A DNA stretch of 64,000 nt, from positions 1,064,001-1,128,000 of the forward strand of contig OX335665.1 in NCBI GenBank assembly GCA_946894095.1, written 5' to 3'. Below, piece by piece: positions 20,650-30,855 of this stretch (position 1 is its first letter; each line of letters opens with the position of its first letter). The DNA is from Incurvaria masculella (lineage: Eukaryota > Arthropoda > Insecta > Lepidoptera > Incurvariidae). A model generated the notes under the pieces. It did not search any database, was not told the DNA's origin, and worked only from the letters and a program-made list of their open reading frames with translations. The position numbers were made by a program, and so were the translations under genes.

Positions 20650-21174
20650 CGCTAAGATATGGCTGTCATGCAAACGGAAGTTCTCCGCGCTCCGGACTAT
20701 GTAGGTAGGGTAAAATAGGAAATGAAACTTTGTATGAGGAACTTATATTATATCCAGTAAATATATCCAGTATTATATCAGCCCAAAACGACATTGACCC
20801 GAGCGGAGCCGGGTACCTCAGCTAGAATACATTATAATAATGTTTACCTTATTAAACGAATCTACCAGGACATTTTCCCTCCCGCACCGTTATAATTTTT
20901 ATTTTCCGGCTGAAATACTGAGGTCATTACCTGCAGATGGCGGCATTCAAAATGGCCGACCATTCAGCACAGATTGTACGATTTTCCCCGCACTAAAGTA
21001 TCGAGGGCATTGCTGAGGTATTGATCATATTACAGGTATAACTCTGGCACTGGAATAAAATTTTAGTCAATAAATGTATGTGTACCACCGCTTTGACGGA
21101 AAAATTTATTTGTGTTTCGACTCGCGGCTTTGTAGTTTTTTGTCAGTTCTTATTCATACGTGGCCCTGGCACTG
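20650..21174. other. No gene; one short dispersed motif
   Basis: At 20785-20826 'GACCCGAGCGGAGCCGGGTA' then CCTCAGCTAG, a hairpin followed by CTAG as at Helitron 3' ends; its inverse is at 27562-27605. Nothing else recognised. Confidence 0.45.
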
Positions 21175-21290
21175 GAAGGGTTCCGTACCATCGCGCAAGA
21201 TTTCCATACAAAAACTGTTTTTTTTTGTGTAAAATCTTGTACGATAGTACGGAACCCTTCGTGTGCGAGTCCGACTCGCATTTGGCTGGT
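21175..21290. repeat. TCCG element, internally deleted copy
   Basis: GAAGGGTTCCGTACCATCGC followed within 70 bp by its own right end (GAGTCCGACTCGCATTTGGC); the (TCCG)n body is absent. It runs directly into the next copy. Confidence 0.75.
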
Positions 21291-21630
21291 TTTTAGGGTT
21301 CCGTACCCAAAGGGTGAAAACGGAACCCTATTACTAAGCCTCCGCTGTCCGTCCGTCCGTCCTTCCGTCCGTCCGTCCGTCCGTCCGTCCGTCCGTCCTT
21401 CCGTCCGTCCGTCCGTCTGTCACAGGGCTGTATCTCATGAACCGTAATAGGTAGGCAGCTGAAATTTTCACAGAGTGTGTATTTATTTTGCCGCTATAAC
21501 AGGTAAAATAAAAAAATTATAAAAATTTAAGTGGTCCCCTATACAAAAAACGTGTTTTTGTGTTAAATCATTTACGATGGTACGGAACCATACGTGTGCG
21601 AGTCGGACTCGCACACGTATGGTTCCAAAG
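21291..21630 (+). repeat. TCCG-repeat element with long (TCCG)n
   Basis: Eighteen or so TCCG units with two TTCCG variants at 21347-21418, then the usual body. The right end is a perfect inverted repeat: CCATACGTGTGCGAGTC matched by GACTCGCACACGTATGG. Confidence 0.9.
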
Positions 21631-21693
21631 TCCAATCCTTTGAATCCAAAGTGTATGTACACTAAAGAACATAACATAAAACGAATGAAAATA

Positions 21694-22014
21694 TTTTTAT
21701 TTATGCGACCTGACATGGATGGCTAATACCACACAACTACCGTTATGATATTAGCCCAATACACCACATTCCCGAAGAAATTAGGTGCCATGCCAGGACC
21801 TTTTCTCTATGAGCACGGCTACATTGATATGTATGGAATAAACGGATAATGTTTCATTGCCGCTTGACCGTAGTTTCATCCAATGCGGTAGTACCAACCC
21901 GGGCGGGCTTAAACCCTACCACATAGTAGGGAAAGTGGTGCATGTCCGGACGAGGATTTGAACCCAGACCTCTCGCATGAAAGGCAAGTCCTCTAGCCCC
22001 TAGACCACGAGCTG
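21694..22014 (-). repeat. SINE copy, second head variant
   Basis: Minus-strand head AGCTCGTGGTCTAGGGGCTA with CCTTTCATGCGAGAGG and B box GGTTCAAATCC; body shortened; tail with GTCAGGTCGCATAAAT. Confidence 0.85.
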
Positions 22015-22397
22015 TACAATACATAAAATTAACAATTCTTGTCATATTTTCTGAAGTGTTATGTTTAATCAGGCGGAATGGAAAAAAATACAAAAAATGC
22101 CTACAAACCTCCAAATAAAGGCGAGCCAATATCACGGGCCACCGGGCGCCGCAATGACTTCCGGTCTCAGGCGGAAGTGCGGCCATCTTGTTTCACTTTA
22201 CGGCGCATTATTACATTCCCTGATATCAATTTCTTTGTGCGTTCGACGGTGAATACATCGTATCCATCCCTTATCGATATCCCACTACACGAAACGTATT
22301 CTTGAATAAATTTAAATGGGACACTTGCGCATACAGTTTAGAACCACACATCGGATTTTTTTTCACATTTGAGAACGAATTCATTGCAATTAACTGA

Positions 22398-22560
22398 CTT
22401 AGGGCCGAGTGCACGAAAGGACAAAAAATCAAAATCAACGTCAACGTACGATTAAACACGTCACTTTGTATGGACAGTATGGAAGGAATTCTATGCGGTT
22501 CACTAAAAGTTGTTTGAACATTGATTAACTCGGTCGTCTCTTCGTGCAACCGGGGCTTAG
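22398..22560. mobile_element. MITE family F, copy 2
   Basis: Ends CTTAGGGCCGAGTGCACGAA and (inverted) CTAAGCCCCGGTTGCACGAA. Interior 'ACTTTGTATGGACAGTATGG' and 'GCGGTTCACTAAAAGT' are shared with 62459-62603. Confidence 0.75.
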
Positions 22561-22793
22561 GGCCGGTTTTTTCAATCCTCAGATAGTACTTATCGGACGA
22601 TAGTACAAATTCACGTTAGTCAAAAGACGGATAGTCATTGCCGGAGGATTATATGTATATTCAATCACAATTATCTGACTATAATTTTACTAATAAACAT
22701 ATGGACTTAATATATCGGATGGATAATCAGACGCGTAAATAAATCCGTCGAATAGTTGTCTGGCTGTTTATCGGACTATTGAAAAATCAGCCC
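22560..22793. mobile_element. MITE family D, copy 3, complete
   Basis: Imperfect terminal inverted repeats GGGCCGGTTTTTTCAAT and GGGCTGATTTTTCAAT. Interior with GGATAGTCATTG, 'TATCTGACTATAATTTTACT' and 'AAATCCGTCGAATAGTTGTC'. This copy defines the family borders. Confidence 0.85.
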
Positions 22794-22849
22794 TTTAACT
22801 AAAATAATAATGAATCAAAATTAAGTAAGGAAGTAAAACTAAATCAAAT

Positions 22850-23206
22850 CAGAGCCGGTAGTCTAAGTTGTCACCTAAATTGGCGTTACGGCAAACCGAT
22901 CGACTGGCGTTTTCAAATGTATGGAGAAATCGGAGAGCGCGCGCAGCGGGCGTTTAGCGAACTAACATTTGCGAGTCCGAGCTTGATTTGACAGCTTACT
23001 CAACGTTGCCGTAAATACGTCGACGTTGCCGTTTACGTCCACTCCGCGTTTTCATACAAATCGGAAGTCCTCGTTTGACTTTGACAGATTGAAGAAGTAA
23101 AACCACAGAATATCTAGTAAAAACTTGTATGGAGTTTGGAGAAAACGCCAGTCGATCGGTTTGCCGTAAACGCCAATTTCGGTGAAAACTCAGACTGCCC
23201 ACTCAG
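22850..23206. mobile_element. Long-TIR MITE, family G copy 1
   Basis: Inverted repeats of 60-70 bp share AAATTGGCGTTACGGCAAAC, CGATCGACTGGCGTTTTC and a GTCT-AGTT start near each end. Interior 'ACTAACATTTGCGAGTCCGA' and 'TTTGACTTTGACAG'. Four copies in the window. Confidence 0.85.
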
Positions 23207-23208
23207 AC

Positions 23209-23418
23209 CGGCTGATTTCGCCACAGTCCCTAAACGCTGGCTGCATTGCCTCTTTGAATTTCGAGCCCAACACGCTGTACGAAGAACTTGGCGCGCGGAT
23301 CGGCCGATTTTTCAATAATGATTTTGCCAATTGCATTAGCCATGTCTTTGGCATCGGGTGACCAGACACCAAGTGTCTCTACGACAAAGCCTCGAAATTC
23401 AAAGCGGTCCGCCAGGTA
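23209..23418 (-). pseudogene. Retroelement C-terminal peptide fragment
   Basis: Frame reading RFEFRGFVVETLGVWSPDAK through RAKFFVQRVGLEIQRGNAAS, then a stop. The same ending (YFVQRIALAIQRGNAASVLG) is encoded at 53305-53478. I take it as the C-terminus of a retroelement polyprotein because the wording recurs in reverse-transcriptase-like predicted proteins; the assignment is from memory and tentative. No start of its own. Confidence 0.55.
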
Positions 23419-23536
23419 CGTGTATTTTCTGTGATTGTTGTTTTTAGCACTAAGCACATCATAATATATATAATACATATAAATAATACATACATAAAAT
23501 ATATGTAGCATGTTTTCTGGATGATTGGAGACTAAT

Positions 23537-23879
23537 CAGTCTTGACATTAGTTTTGATTAACAATTTAAGGCACTCGTTAGTTTTACACCCGTTTTGGTA
23601 ACCAAGAGTAGCTTTTATCAATGTTGCCAATTTATTTGTTTAACAGTTGAAGGGACTCAATAGTTTAAACACCCATTTTGGTTACCAAGAGTAGGGTTTT
23701 ATCAATGTTGCCAATTTATTTGTTTAACAGTTGAAGGGACTCAATAGTTTAAACACCCGTTTTGGTAACCAAGAGTAGGGTTTTATCAATGTTGCCAATT
23801 TATTTGTTTAACAGTTGAAGGGACTCAATAGTTTAAACACCCGTTTTGGTAACCAAGAGTAGGGAACAATCAGTCTTGA
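23537..23879. repeat. 84-bp tandem repeat beside the exon 3 donor
   Basis: Three near-identical 83-84-bp units with partial units at each end; the marker GGTAACCAAGAGT recurs at 23597, 23680, 23764 and 23848. The array is bracketed by direct repeats AATCAGTCTTGA. It ends 33 bp before the exon 3 donor. Confidence 0.92.
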
Positions 23880-23912
23880 GATCAGTTTCAGTTGGCAACA
23901 AGAGGGACTCAC

Positions 23913-24039
23913 CAGTCTTGACCTGGTAGCGGAGAGCGGACGCGCAGTCGTCGACTAGTCGCTGCAGCGGCAGACCCTGGTCGGGGAGCTCCAGGTCCAG
24001 CAGTCGGAACATGTCGTCGGGGTGGTGGAACTCCAGGAT
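23913..24039 (-). CDS. Gad1: Glutamate decarboxylase, coding exon 3
   Basis: Encodes 42 residues, ILEFHHPDDMFRLLDLELPD to CASALRYQVKT, plus one base of a Gly codon completed by exon 4. This is the N-terminal region of insect Gad1 (HHP-DM-RLLDL, PLQ-L--DC---L-YQVKTG). Acceptor TGCTTCACAG, donor GTGAGT. The next exon lies about 20.8 kb downstream. Confidence 0.95.
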
Positions 24040-24189
24040 CTGTGAAGCAGGCCTGAAGTCAAAACTTGAACAGCCTTACCCTTTCAATTCCCCATACTAA
24101 GCCTGATTTGGATTACCAAAAGTTTATATAAATGTATTGAAATAAAAGTTTTTTTTTTTAATTTGTTTTAAAGAACAGATTCTCTAATA

Positions 24190-24270
24190 ATAATTTGAAA
24201 ACCGCTGTTCCAGTTTACATGATATTTGGTATTTAAAACATCTGTCTGCATGTTTTTGTTTTTTCGGTAA
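24190..24270. repeat. MITE family C fragment
   Basis: 'TTGAAAACCGCTGTTCCAGT' and CATGATATTTGGTATT correspond to the right inverted repeat of the element at 10748-11668. Confidence 0.6.
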
Positions 24271-24278
24271 ATGTATCT

Positions 24279-24538
24279 TTTTAGGGTTCCGTACCCAAAG
24301 GGTAAAAACGGAACCCTATTACTAAGCCTCCGCTGTCCGTCCGTCCGTCTGTCACAGGGCCGTATCTCACGAACCGTAACAGGTAGGAAGCTGAAATTTT
24401 TACAGATTATGTATTTATTTTGCCGCTATAACAACAAATAGGTAACATTATAAAATAATAAAAATATTTTTTTTGTAAATCCTCTACGATGGTACGGAAC
24501 CCTTCGTGTACGAGTCCAACTCGCACTTGGCCGGTTTT
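24279..24538 (+). repeat. TCCG-repeat element
   Basis: CTTTTTAGGGTTCCGTACCC to GAGTCCAACTCGCACTTGGC and TTTTTT; few TCCG units. Confidence 0.9.
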
Positions 24539-24724
24539 TTGTTTATATAAATGTAATGAAATAAAAGTATTTTTCACAGATTCCTTTTTTTAATTAACAT
24601 GTTTTTGTATTCAGAATACATTGTTTAACTAAATACAAGATCCTAGCTAACGGGTCCTCCAAATGTCACTTTGCCCTCCTCAGCATATTCCCGAATGCCT
24701 ATGGTCACTGCCAAATTAGCCTCG

Positions 24725-24842
24725 TTTTCACCAACTGCTATTTTAATCGATACTTAAAGGGCCTTTGTTACTAACTTTCTGATTATCTTGTACTGGTATC
24801 AATTGCATCTCATAATAATAATAATAATAATAAATAATAAAA
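24725..24842. repeat. MITE family E fragment and (ATA)n
   Basis: GTTTTCACCAACTGCTATTT, GATACTTAAAGGGCCTTTG and GATTATCTTGTACTGGTAT are family E words in inverse orientation, followed by an ATA microsatellite. Confidence 0.6.
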
Positions 24843-25301
24843 TGGTTTCTTTCAGGCAATTTTGCACCCATATAGTGATAAAGATAAAGTTTACATATGT
24901 ACAAATCTATAAAAAGAAAAATAATGTAAACTATAAAACAATAGAACATTTTAAATTACAGTTCAACTAAATTTCTAGTAAAATCAAAATTAAAAAAGGA
25001 AATTCAATTACCATTAAATAACAAAACAACAATATTTAGAAGCAGTGAGAAAAAAAAAATCAAAATAAGGTAAATTAAAATCAAATTCAGTAAATTAAAT
25101 TAAATTAAATTAGATTCAAAATCAACATCAATACACTCATTATCTAATATCTAATATTTTAATTCTACGAAGAATAGATAAGATTAGAATAGCCTAGATA
25201 AGAATAGATTCTTATCTAGCCTAGAGAGGCTAGATAAGAATAGCCCTTCAATGTGACGATTAAGCAAATCAGTACTTGGTGGAAGAGACCCGTTGACTAA
25301 C
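24843..25301. other. AT-rich intron 2, no gene
   Basis: Very A-rich with short tandem words (TAAATTAAATTAAAT, AGATAAGAATAG). No recognised element apart from a family E word at 25255-25285. Confidence 0.6.
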
Positions 25302-25411
25302 CTTCTCGTTGCGGTCGTTGACTGCCCTGATGAAGTCAAGCATGAGCTCCACCACCTTGCTGAGGAACTCCTTGGTCTGCGGGAAGTTGTTCTCCTTGTA
25401 CGGCTGCAGAC
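25302..25411 (-). CDS. Gad1: Glutamate decarboxylase, coding exon 2
   Basis: Two bases complete a Gly codon begun in exon 1, then 36 residues LQPYKENNFPQTKEFLSKVV to FIRAVNDRNEK. REF/KEFL-KV---LLDF--A-NDRNEKV is the hallmark N-terminal helix of insect Gad1. Acceptor CTTGTTCCAG, donor GTTAGT (phase 0). Upstream on the gene strand stand an array of 155-bp repeats and the 33-kb first intron. Confidence 0.94.
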
Positions 25412-25420
25412 CTGGAACAA

Positions 25421-26225
25421 GACCGCCGCACCGATGAAGGATCTGTGCGTTTCTTCTTAAACTTTTGAATGAGCTCAAGAAGGGATCCGTGTGTCGTTTT
25501 ATACTTTTTATTGAGCTCAAAGAAGAATGTTTTTGTGTTTCTTGTTTTTTATTTTGTATTTATTAGAAGAAAAAACAGAAACAGACGATTACGTAGGAAA
25601 ATATAGAGAGTAAACAAGATGGCCGCACCGATGAAGGATCTGTGCTTTTCGTATTAAACTTTTTATTGAGCTCAGAGAAGAATGTCATTGTGTTCCTTGT
25701 TTTTTATTTTGTATTTATTAGAAGGAACAACAGAAACAGACGATTACGTAGGAAAATATAGACAGTAAAAAAGATGGCCGCACCGATGAAGGATCTGTGC
25801 ATTTCGTATTAAACTTTTTATTGAGCTCAGAGAAGAATGTCTTTGTGTTCCTTGTTTTTTATTTTGTATTTATTAGAAGGAACAACAGAAACAGACGATT
25901 ATGTAGGAAAATATAGAGAGTAAACAAGATGGCCGCACCGATGAAGGATCTGTGCGTTTCGTATTAAACGTTTTATTGAGCTCAGAGAAGAATGTCTTTG
26001 TGTTGCTTGTTTTTTTATTTTCTATTTATTAGAAGCAACAACAGAAACAGAGGATTATATAGGAAAATATAGAGAGTAAACAAGATGGCCGCACCGATGA
26101 AGGATCTGTGCGTTTCGTATTAAACTTTTTATTGAGCTCAGAGAAGAATGTCTTTGTGTTCCTTGTTTTTTTTTTTATTTATTAGAAGAATTAAACTTAA
26201 ACAGAAAATTACATATAGAGAGTAG
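25421..26225. repeat. 155-bp tandem array at the exon 2 acceptor
   Basis: Five units marked by GCACCGATGAAGGATCTGTG at 25428, 25625, 25780, 25935 and 26090: spacing 155 bp, except the first (197 bp, with an extra 42 bp). Units share 'TTTTTATTGAGCTCAGAGAA'. The unit nearest the exon includes the intron's final bases, so the array grew from the acceptor region; other copies carry GTTTAC where the acceptor has TTCCAG. Confidence 0.93.
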
Positions 26226-26317
26226 GACGAGCCTATTTCTTAACTATTCCTCACTGAAACAGACAAAATTAAAACTAAATGTGCTCTTAAATCTGAGAAA
26301 AGAGCGCTAAACGGTTT

Positions 26318-26470
26318 TTTTTTCACTTACTGCTGATTAAGTTAATGGCCACATATTAAGGGGCCTTTCTAAGCAGCTTGCAATCAAAACCAGTACAAGA
26401 TAATCAGCACTTTAGTAATAAAGGCCCTTTACGTGCCGATTAAAATAAATCAATACTTGGTGAAAACCAG
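26318..26470. mobile_element. MITE family E copy
   Basis: 'TTTTTTTCACTTACTGCTGA' to 'CAATACTTGGTGAAAACCAG'; carries CCCTTTACGTGCC where other copies have TTTAAGTG. Confidence 0.75.
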
Positions 26471-26570
26471 GTTTTTTTTTTTAATGTGACTGGACATGGA
26501 TGGCTAATACTACAAGTTCTGTCATGGTATTAGCCCAACACACCACATGGAAACTAGGTGCCATGCAGGT
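26471..26570 (-). repeat. SINE tail fragment
   Basis: 'TTTTTTTTAATGTGACTGGA' and CATGGATGGCTAATAC to GGTGCCATGCAGG; head absent. Confidence 0.75.
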
Positions 26571-26619
26571 TAAGTAACTGAAAATAAGTAAATCAAACGT
26601 ATTGATAGTATGATACTTT

Positions 26620-26713
26620 TTAGGGTTCCGTATCCAACCGGAACCCTATTACTAAGGCTTCGCTGTCCGTGCGTCCATCCAGTCGTCCGTCCGTCCGTCC
26701 GTCCGTCTGTCAC
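26620..26713 (+). repeat. TCCG element, truncated
   Basis: TTTTTAGGGTTCCGTATCC, (TCCG)n and TCTGTCACAG, then a sharp switch to SINE sequence. Confidence 0.8.
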
Positions 26714-27012
26714 AGATAGCTAATACCATAGAACACACCGCTTTCATGAAGGAATTAGGCGCAATGCCAGGACCTGGCTACATTGAACTGGATGGAAAAC
26801 GGGAACTATTTTCATTCATCCGTTTCAACAATATTTTCATCCGATGCGATGGTACCAACCCGGGCGGGCTTAAACCATACCACCTAGTAGGGGAAGGGGA
26901 CCCACAGTTTTACATGGATTCCGAACCATGGACAACTCAGAATGAGAAAAAAAGTGGTGCATGAACGGAGCGATGATTTGAACCCAGACCTCTGGTATGC
27001 TAGGCAAGTTTT
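26714..27012 (-). repeat. SINE copy
   Basis: AGCTAATACCATAGAACACA, 'GAAGGAATTAGGCGCAATGC', 'ACCAACCCGGGCGGGCTTAA' and 'GAACCCAGACCTCTGGTATG'. The head is cut at 'CTAGGCAAG'. Confidence 0.8.
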
Positions 27013-27074
27013 ACATAAGCTATGCAAAGACAGACTCGCAAGGTCTATCTATACCTTAGATACCACTAGTGAAT

Positions 27075-27317
27075 AAAACACGAAGGGTTCCGTACCATCG
27101 TACAAGATGGGGCACCCCTATTTTCTTTTTTTTTTTATCTATTTCTGGTTATAGCGGCAAAATAATTGCACACTCTGTGAAAATTTCAGCTGCCTACCTA
27201 TTACAGATCATGAGATGCAGCCCTGTGACAGACGGACGGACGGACGGACGGACGGACGGATAGCGGAAGCTTAGTAATAGGGTTCCGTTTTCACCCTTTG
27301 GGTACGGAACCCTAAAA
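27075..27317 (-). repeat. TCCG-repeat element, left end missing
   Basis: Starts at ACGAAGGGTTCCGTACCATC without the GGCCAAGTGCGAG palindrome; ends GGGTACGGAACCCTAAAAAA. Confidence 0.88.
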
Positions 27318-28424
27318 AACACTCCGTGTGCCAACTCTTGAAATTTATATCGAACTGAAAGGACAACTATCCTATATCTTCCTATTAGGAGCAAGTATCT
27401 TCATATATTTGAATAGCAGCACCAACAATATGTTTCCGTAATTAAAACGGAACGAGGGTCTGGGACACCGGACGGAACAGGTGCTCGGAGCCGCCGAGAT
27501 TAAAATAACAACGCACCGACATGACGCACCCCTCTCGGTTCAAGGATGTTTGAAGAGATATAGCTGAGGTACCCGGCTCCACTCGGGTCAATGTCGTTTC
27601 GAACTGATGTCAGGCTGATCAAACATTTTATGTTATACCAGAAACGATAAAAGTGTCTATTTTCATTTATGAATCAATTCATTGCTACCGAATTGAAATA
27701 AATTATCAATTTTTATTGTAGTTATGGTTTACTATTTTGGCTATAATGGCTTACACATAAGATATACATATATGCTGTGGCGAGCTTTTTTGTAGGACTA
27801 TTTCCATCAACCCACGGAAGAGAGAAGTAGAGGGGAGATGTTGTTAACTCATATTACTAGACAATGCAGTGTCGCATTCAAATAATTTTAATTTATAAAA
27901 ATGTCCTTAAAATTGCATCGTGACATCAACATTTCTCACCGTAAAAAGAAAATGATTGCGCGCCATCTATCGGCAAACAGCGATACGTAGATACAATGTT
28001 TATAACGATATTTTATTAAAACATGAGGTGTTTTACTGACAAATAAAACGTAATTCCACCTACAGACTTTAGATTATCGGAAAAGAAAATGTTTACAATA
28101 TTTTACACAAAATCTCATCGTGTAATCGACTGTTCGCGGAAAATTGCGCCGCAGACCATAATATTGTCCCACAACCTAACACCGCCAGCGCCATGTCGCA
28201 AATGACGCTAAAGCCACGCCTTCTTATCGCGTGGGCTGTGACGTAGAGACTAGTCGTGGGACGAGAAATGAGAAATGGGTTTGTAAACTGTTACTAGTGT
28301 AAAAACGAAGTATTCATTTTACGCCGAGCAGTATGGCCGCTACAAGTTTCTTTTAGCGCACTGGATCGCGCACGCGGCGCGCCAACGAAAGCCCGTATAC
28401 TCCAGGAACTTTAGCCTTAAATCA
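27318..28424. other. No gene recognised
   Basis: Contains, at 27562-27605, the inverse of the CTAG-ended motif of 20785, and a CpG-rich stretch at 28180-28400. No domain or clear element. Confidence 0.5.
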
Positions 28425-29225
28425 GCACTTAGAAAAACATTAAATCCGAAATGCAATTTTTTTTCTCATAAACGTAGTATTTCATGTGGACGTGTGTACA
28501 TTAAGTTTGCAACATTTTTGGGGGTCCGGAAGATAGAAATAAAATATGAAATATGTTTAAAAAATGATATCTCCTAAACAAATATTTAGAAATGTTATTT
28601 AAAAATGTTATATGTTAGCTAATTTTAGGTTTAATATTACTGTGAATTTGCAACAATTTCTTATTTACGGAACTGTGTAATTTTTTTTTTGTACTTTTAA
28701 TATCTGTAATATTTAATATCTGCAAAGCAAATAATGAAAATTCTATTTTATTTTCTGAAATTGGAAACTGACCGCAAACTCTATAATCTGTGAAATTTGT
28801 AAAATGTTGCAAATATTAGAAGCACATTTTTTTTCATTTATAATGTTTACATTCACACAAAAGCTAAAAAAAAATTCCAAATAATTTGCTTTTACATATT
28901 CTCGAAAGAAATATAGCAAGAGCAAGTTAGGTTCACGGCATAGATTTTTTTTAGTAAAAACATTTTTTTAAATACATTTCCGTAATTACAAAATTGTTGC
29001 AAATTCACAGCTACATTACGCCTTAAAAGATTTAACATATAAAATTTTTTAATACCGTTTCTAAATATTTGTTTAGGAGATATATATTTTTTAATACATT
29101 TTAAATTTTTTTTCTATCTTCCGGGCCCCGCTAAATGTTGCAAACTTAATGTAAGCATATAAACATGAAATTATATATTTCTGAGAAAAAAAAAATCATT
29201 TCTGATTTCATGTGCTTCTCAAACC
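28425..29225. mobile_element. Long imperfect inverted repeat, about 0.8 kb
   Basis: Arms of about 260 bp (28433-28690 and 28940-29215): ACATTAAGTTTGCAACATTT, CGGAAGATAGAAA, ATCTCCTAAACAAATATTTA and TGTGAATTTGCAACAATTT occur in both arms in inverse. AT-rich centre with short minus-strand frames. Probably an old foldback or MITE; a transcript would form a long duplex. Confidence 0.75.
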
Positions 29226-29289
29226 GTATCTACCCCGGTCTAGTAGGTTGCGAGACGTCTAGACGCAACGACCCGCCAGCCGCGACTGT

Positions 29290-29460
29290 CTCGCTCGCGC
29301 AATGTACTGTAATCGGCTTGAAGCCGGCGCGACTCTCGTAACTGGTGTTACGAGTAATAGTAATATTAATAATTACTTCGTTGCGGCTTGTAGCCGGCGA
29401 CTCTCGTAACTGGGGTTACCCCCGAAACTGTAATGCGCGCGCGCAGTGCGCGCATTACAG
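29290..29460. repeat. GC-rich duplication and palindrome
   Basis: CGGCTTGAAGCCGGCGCGAC recurs as CGGCTTGTAGCCGGCGAC with CTCGTAACTGG. At 29428-29460 CTGTAATGCGCGC and its complement flank GCGCAGT, an alternating purine-pyrimidine palindrome able to form a hairpin or Z-DNA. Confidence 0.7.
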
Positions 29461-29748
29461 AAATGAAATGAAATGAAAATGAAATGTAGTCGAAGAGGCG
29501 CTACATTCTTAACGACCGCCGTTGTGGTTTGCTTACAGAAAAAGTCCAACGATTAGTATTTCTAAATGCTAATAGGCATATGAAATAAATTATAAATATG
29601 TTTATTTATCATTTGTGTTATATTATTTCTGGGGATTATTTTGTCGAGGATAAAAAGTTTTGTCTGACTTCTTAATTGTTTGCGATAACTACATAGTAAC
29701 AAAACCTCATTCTTGATTTTGATTTTTGGATTTTTTGTCTTTTTCTTG

Positions 29749-30086
29749 TTAGGGTTCCGTACCCAAAGGGTGAAAACGGAACCCTATTACTAAGCCTCCG
29801 CTGTCCGTACGTCCGTCCGTCCGTCCGTCAGTCCGTCCGTCCGTCCGTCCGTCCGTGTGTCCGTCCGTCTGTCCGTCTGTCACAGGGCTGTATCTCAGTA
29901 ACCGTAACAGATAGACAGCTGAAATTTTCACAGATTGTGTATTTATTTTGCCGCTATAACAACAAATAGGTAAGATTATAAAATAATTTAAATTAAAGGG
30001 GGCCCCCATACAAAAAACGTGATTTTTTTGTTCGATGGTACGGAACCCTTCGTGTTCGAGTCCGACTCGCACTTGGCCGGTTTTTG
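29749..30086 (+). repeat. TCCG-repeat element
   Basis: TAGGGTTCCGTACCCAAAGG, about 17 TCCG/TCAG/TCTG units, CCGCTATAACAACAAATAGG, end GAGTCCGACTCGCACTTGGC. Confidence 0.92.
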
Positions 30087-30347
30087 AATACAGGTCACTG
30101 CACTCGAGATTCAGAATTCATGTGAGATGATCGAACCGTGCTAGATGTCATTATACCCATTCATGTCCAGCCAAAAAAAAAATAAAAAAAAAAAAGGGAG
30201 AAGAAGGGAGAGGGAGTTTTCTTTCATTTCTTTTTGAAACCGTTTCCGCTAACGGCTATCGGCATCAGCATTAACAGTTACTAACGTTTTCGAAAACCAG
30301 TGGAAACGCCCACGACTAGTAGAGACCCAGTTTGTGGACACAGACCC

Positions 30348-30702
30348 AGAGCCGGTAGTCTAAGTTGTCACCTAAATTGGCGTTACGGCAAACCGATCGA
30401 CTAGCGTTTTCAAATGTATGGAGAAATTGAAGAGCGCGCGCAGCGGGCGTTAAGGGAACTAACATTTGCGAGTCCGAGCTTGATTTGACAGCTTACTCAA
30501 CGTTGCCGTAAATACGTCGACGTTGCCGTTCACGTCCACCCCGCGTTTTCATACAAATCGGAAGTCCGCGTTTGACTTTGACAGCTAGAAGAAGTAAAAC
30601 CACAGAATATCTAGTAAAAACTTGTATGGAGTTTGGAGAAAACGCCAGTCGATCGGTTTGCCGTAAACGCCAATTTAGGTGAGAACTCAGACTGACCACT
30701 CA
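30348..30702. mobile_element. Long-TIR MITE, family G copy 2
   Basis: Nearly identical to copy 1 at 22850, including the GAGCCGGTAGTCTAAGTTGT end and a right end closing with ACTCAGACTGACCACTCAG. Confidence 0.88.
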
Positions 30703-30855
30703 GTTTGCTTAGACTTAGACCATCTCCTCTCTACCTCCCTCCTCTGTGGTGGAACCGTATTGCACGGGCTACGACAACGGTGGAAATGTATCGTGCGGGC
30801 TACGATTGTGGGAATCACAGTTAGATTCAATGATATATTTTTTTAGTCTAACTTA

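Noticed and set aside
20785..20826. A complete Helitron
   Set aside because: Only a hairpin-plus-CTAG end-like motif is visible; no matching 5' TC end or Rep/helicase frame was found.
21160..21447. Open frames with VRPSVRPSVRPS repeats (also at 29749 and 32371)
   Set aside because: Translations of the (TCCG)n tract in a repeat element, not protein repeats.
22850..23206. Long terminal repeats of an LTR retrotransposon
   Set aside because: The repeated ends are inverted, not direct, and no gag, protease or integrase frame is nearby.
23570..23870. CRISPR array
   Set aside because: The 84-bp units are contiguous without unique spacers, and the genome is eukaryotic.
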